From the NCBI GenBank assembly GCA_002812745.2, contig NCSJ02000059.1:102250-166249 (forward strand): DNA of 64,000 nucleotides, written 5' to 3'. A program made the position numbers and the translations under genes. Below, one piece after another: positions 60,296-64,000 of this stretch (within the stretch, counting starts at the first letter, position 1; every line of letters begins with the position of its first letter). Origin of the DNA: Scytalidium lignicola (taxonomy: Eukaryota > Ascomycota > Leotiomycetes). Under the pieces are notes generated by a model. The model saw only the letters and a list, made by a program, of their open reading frames with translations, did not search any database and had not been told where the DNA came from.

Positions 60296-62265
60296 ATGTC
60301 ACAGGCGAATCGACTTCAGGGACCGCCTGAACGCCGCCCAGGCGCAACACAACCACAGGATCCTAGGTACAATCCCAATCCGATCTCGACGACGCTCCCG
60401 AAAACAATTTCCACGACTGCATCTTCCAGATCTTCAGCTTCAACTCCAGCTTCAGCTTCAGCTTCCCCACCGGCACCATTTACACCTTCCCAGCTCCCAC
60501 CAAGGTTGCCTGACTACGACTCCGGCCTCTCGATCACCGAGACGGAGCCGCCCACGCCAGATACGGAGTGGCCGCTTCAACCTCCTTCTGCACCCGGTCT
60601 ATCGCTGGCGCAAGACCCCTATGCCCAATTTCTCCCTTCAGCCGGTCCATACCAGGACTATATCGAGGTTGACAGTGACGAGAACGGCTCCGACGTCGAC
60701 TCGGCCTTTGGTGGTAGTCTGATTGGGTGCGATACCGATACTCTTGCCAGTTATATTACCGACTACCGCTATGAGAACGGGAGGAGGTATCATGCCTATC
60801 GAGATGGAGAATACTGGGTAGGTGCTGGTCTACTTGGAGTGATTTTTTCTTCTCTTGAACCTGGCTGCATGCGAAATAGGGAAGGAAAAATAGAACCCAA
60901 TCGTCTTGACACGAGAAGCGAGAGAGATGACGAGCGATATAAGAAGAGGTGGAAATATAGTAACATTTCATTTCATGTGCTGATCCATCTTTCTCTCCTA
61001 GGGCCCAAATGATGAATCGGCAAACGACCAGCAGGATCTGGCTCACCATATGTATCTCATGACTCTGGAAGGGAGATTACATCTCGCACCGATTGTGAAC
61101 CCGCATAACATCCTTGATATAGGGACAGGTACAGGAATATGGGCAATGTACACCTCCATTTCCCTATATATTCAGCTCACCTTTGGTTTTCCTTGGACCT
61201 TTCATTGCTTGTTCCTCCATTTAATTTCAACCTATGTTGAAAATTATAATTAAGAAGCTTCTTGCTAATACTTATTTTCTCAGAGAAATGGCGGATGCAT
61301 ACCCTGCTTCTCACGTCACGGGCACCGATCTTTCTCCAATCCAACCACTCTTCGTCCCGCCAAACTGCACCTTCGAAATCGAAGATTGTACCCAGCCTTG
61401 GACATATCCGGCCTCACACTTCGACTTCATCCACATCCGCGAACTGTTCGGGTGCGTCCGTGACTGGGATGTGTTCTTCGCTCAGTGCTACAAGCATACT
61501 AAACCTGGCGGCTACGTCGAGATCCTCGAACACAGCGTTTGGCCTCGAGCAGATGACGACACGCTGAAACCGGATTCATTCTACAACTACTGGGGCCAGA
61601 CGGTCATGGAGGTGTCGGAGAAGTTCGGCAAAAGTTTTACCATATGGGAGGAGGCCAAGGCGAGGATGGAGAAGGCCGGTTTCGTGAACGTCGAGGAAAT
61701 TAGATATAAGTGGCCTATGAATGGATGGCCTTCCCCGGAGTTTAGGACCAATGGCAACGACGGAGGCAAAAGTTGGAGAAGGCTTAGAGAACTGGGAATT
61801 TGGAATCAGTTGAGATTATATGATGGAATAGAGGGAATGTTGATTAGGCTACTGACAGCTCATAACGGGGTATGCTGTGCTTCTCTAGACCTCAATTTTC
61901 AAGCCCCGTGATCCATGTTACTAACGTTGGAAGCAGTGGTCATACGAACAAGCACAGGTGCATCTAGCCCAAATGCGAACGACACTGAAAGATCTCTCGG
62001 TACATGCATATTTAGATGTGTAAGTTCAAATCATTTTGATCATATCTCTCTTCTCTCCCCAATTTCATACAATTAACTCCCTATGCTAACTCCGCCAATC
62101 AGTTCAGTAGTATACGGCGAAAAACCGGGCGGCAAACGAAAACGCTCAACTGCCTCGGGCGGTGAATCAAGCCTGTCCGCCTCGTCCCAGTCTAGTTCTT
62201 CAGGTTACACCGTCCAGCCAATGCCCAAATCTTATATTCCCGAGGATTATCAAGGAATGACATGA
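60296..62265 (+). CDS. LaeA-like SAM-dependent methyltransferase
   Basis: Five exons: 60296-60817, 61002-61147, 61284-61869, 61937-62019 and 62103-62265, all in phase, 499 aa. Residues 1-~110 are Ser/Pro-rich and disordered (ASTPASASASPPAP). The core follows the fungal LaeA/LLM pattern: DYRYENGRRYHAY, then motif I ILDIGTGTGIWAIEMAD (about 211-227), VTGTDLSPIQP (motif II Asp), DFIHIRELFGCVRDW and KPGGYVEILEH. The C-terminus carries a KRKRS patch that could be a nuclear signal. Family members regulate secondary metabolism and development, or act as stand-alone methyltransferases. It is one of many such paralogues, and I do not claim it is LaeA itself. It is preceded by a very long gene-poor upstream region. 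Confidence 0.92.
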
Positions 62266-63809
62266 GACTAAGCTTGCCTGGTCGTCCCCCCCNTCCTTCC
62301 TGAGCGTATCCTTTCCCCCAAAAAAGGAGCCAGAAACAGAAAAGGGTGGTCTCAAACAACAATAAACGACAGCAACAATACCGCGTGCCGTTAGTCTTTG
62401 GGTCGTTTGTTACGAAATTCTCCTAATTGGGACTTTTATTCCTCGGTAGCGTCATATGGGTAGGTTATGGTTACCGGTTTTTTGTTTTGGATTAAATGGT
62501 GTACATTTGCGGCGTACACTGGTTACAACCCTTTTTTCCCTCAAGGACGTGTGTCATGCTCGGCTTTCAAATTTCTTTTTTGGCGACATGGAGTATTTCT
62601 GGAGCGGGATTAATGACTGCATTTTTCAGGTGCTATTTATTTTAAGGAAAGAATTTCTATTTAAGGAGGTGGATTTGTCTCAAAAGACGTATTAAGACCC
62701 GTATCGAGGGAGGTCTTCCCTAGGAAAAAAAAAGAGACGGTTAATGACAGCGAAATATGAGGGGATATCTTGGCAAATTTTTTTNCCCATTGGGTATCTA
62801 ACGACGACAGATGTATTTCTTTTCTTCTTCTTTTTTTNACTTATTAGAGTTTTAAGGGAGAAAGAATAGCGTACTTGCAGCATGATGATGATGATGATAA
62901 GGGGGGTGTCCTTCCGCGAGTTCACCCCCCCNTGAGGTTGAGGCTGTTCGGATTTTTGAAGAAAGTTTGAAAAAATAAATAAGAGCTTTTTGTTGAGAGA
63001 CAAACAAATTACTTTGGACTGTAATCTTCTTCTTTGATATTTGGCTATTATTGTGTGTGGATTGTTGGTAAACTTGAGTTGGTGATTTCTATTGAGAGTA
63101 CTTCTTTGTTTTAGAAGGGCTCCCTGTAAAAAAGTATCATCAAACTTTGTTATGAATAATCTACTTACCTGCACCTATGTATGTTCTTTCGTGGGAAATA
63201 TATTAGAGTGGATTTAGATTCTATCTGTTGCATGTTCGAGGTGAGGCGTTTGATGTTTGTAGCGGATGATGATGCCAAGGAATATGTAAAGTAATAGCAC
63301 ATCTATTAAGCATCAAATCAAGTTCTTCGAATTTGAATACACCGCTGTAGAACCTCACTCGTGTCATAACTTTATTATTTTCCTTTCCCGATTCGGTCCT
63401 TGCACATAATTAATAGTTCCTCATATATCTCCAAGCCTACCTGTCATCAGCCATTTTTGCTTCTTTCTTTTAAATACAGTAAAGCTGACGTCGTGATATT
63501 TGTTTTTCTCGTTTTCGGACCTCGTAGCTCCCGAACCTGGTGGGGTTGAGCGGCTTTGTCAAAACAGGCGATCCTTCCCTTCGTACCTTTTTAAACTGCG
63601 ACACGATTTGACACAAAACAAAACCCACTTGAGCTATACATAGCTACATCCCAGGTTGATCGCCCCTAACTTCGAAAATACTACAGTAACTCAATCCACT
63701 TCTATACTTGTTATTAACCAAAAAAAAAAACCTTGCCCTTTTCGACGAAGGGGGTTTATTCAACCTCCTCCGCCATCCATCCACTTAAAACCCCCCAAAT
63801 TTAAAAATC
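62266..63809. other. Intergenic with low-complexity DNA
   Basis: About 1.5 kb. Contains a GAT microsatellite (about 62882-62899), C and T runs with ambiguous bases at 62293, 62785, 62838 and 62932, and the promoter of the following gene. No supported frame. Confidence 0.45.
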
Positions 63810-64000
63810 ATGACGTCCTATTTCAGTTCACTCCTCACAACCACTTCCTCTCGCGTGGCTTCAATCCGACAGAATCTCCTCCCTAGTGAAAACGACGGCG
63901 ATACCGAAGACGACACCCACCTCTGCCGCGTCCTGCGTGCCTATTACACCGAGAAAAACCGCATCCCCTTTCCCTCCTGGCTACCTCCCGACCCCAAGGC
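63810..64000 (+). CDS. MSO1: Mso1-like Sec1-binding protein, 5' part only
   Basis: ATG at 63810 (MTSYFSSLLTTTSSRV); the frame is open to the window edge, 63 codons seen. NDGDTEDDTHLCRVLRAYYT and FPSWLPPDPK match the N-terminal Sec1-binding domain of fungal Mso1. Mso1 helps Sec1 and SNAREs in exocytosis at the plasma membrane. The gene is cut by the end of the window, so its full length and later introns are unknown. Confidence 0.82.
   Translation, partial: MTSYFSSLLTTTSSRVASIRQNLLPSENDGDTEDDTHLCRVLRAYYTEKNRIPFPSWLPPDPK

Overview
This window comes from the nuclear genome of a filamentous ascomycete (Pezizomycotina). The evidence is short introns of about 45-80 bp with GTNNGT donors, CTAAC/CTGAC-type branch sites and YAG acceptors, compact genes on both strands, and fungus-typical families: a Zn2Cys6 regulator, Fur-type NCS1 and amino-acid permeases, a LaeA-like methyltransferase, and a fungal sacsin-like DUF3684-type ATPase. 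A Leotiomycete is my best guess, but that is a protein-style impression and not something I could test. Gene models below were built by joining exons by hand. Every multi-exon model keeps phase and sums to a whole number of codons.

Layout. 0.8-10.7 kb is the accessory-looking end: an FSH-type serine hydrolase, a Zn2Cys6 transcription factor, a 304-bp hAT-like MITE with perfect inverted repeats and 8-bp target duplications, two unrecognised small genes in AT-rich DNA, and an MFS transporter. 12.2-33.0 kb is dense housekeeping: TRS120 (TRAPPII), CWC21 (spliceosome), a peroxisomal enoyl-CoA isomerase, PET100 (cytochrome oxidase assembly), a YebC/TACO1-type mitochondrial translation factor, LAA1/HEATR5 (clathrin/AP-1 traffic), a double-GNAT acetyltransferase, ECM16/DHX37 (18S rRNA processing) and a proteasome assembly chaperone. 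33.4-37.9 kb holds a divergent 2-oxoglutarate dioxygenase / NCS1 permease pair around a 1-kb promoter rich in GATA-factor sites. 38-51.5 kb carries MED6, an MMTAG2-like RS protein, a 1756-residue GHKL ATPase ending in an HExxH motif, an amino-acid (GABA-type) permease and MSS1/MnmE.

52.4-60.3 kb is different. A 52-residue protein built from a 16-residue GRGGYN repeat sits at the edge of a 7.7-kb gene-poor interval. On the far side, divergently, lies a LaeA-like methyltransferase gene. The window ends inside an MSO1-like gene.

Sixteen single N symbols are scattered through the window, nearly all directly after a homopolymer run. Two fall in coding exons (ECM16 and the NCS1 permease). In both, ignoring the N restores the reading frame, so these are assembly artefacts and not real mutations.
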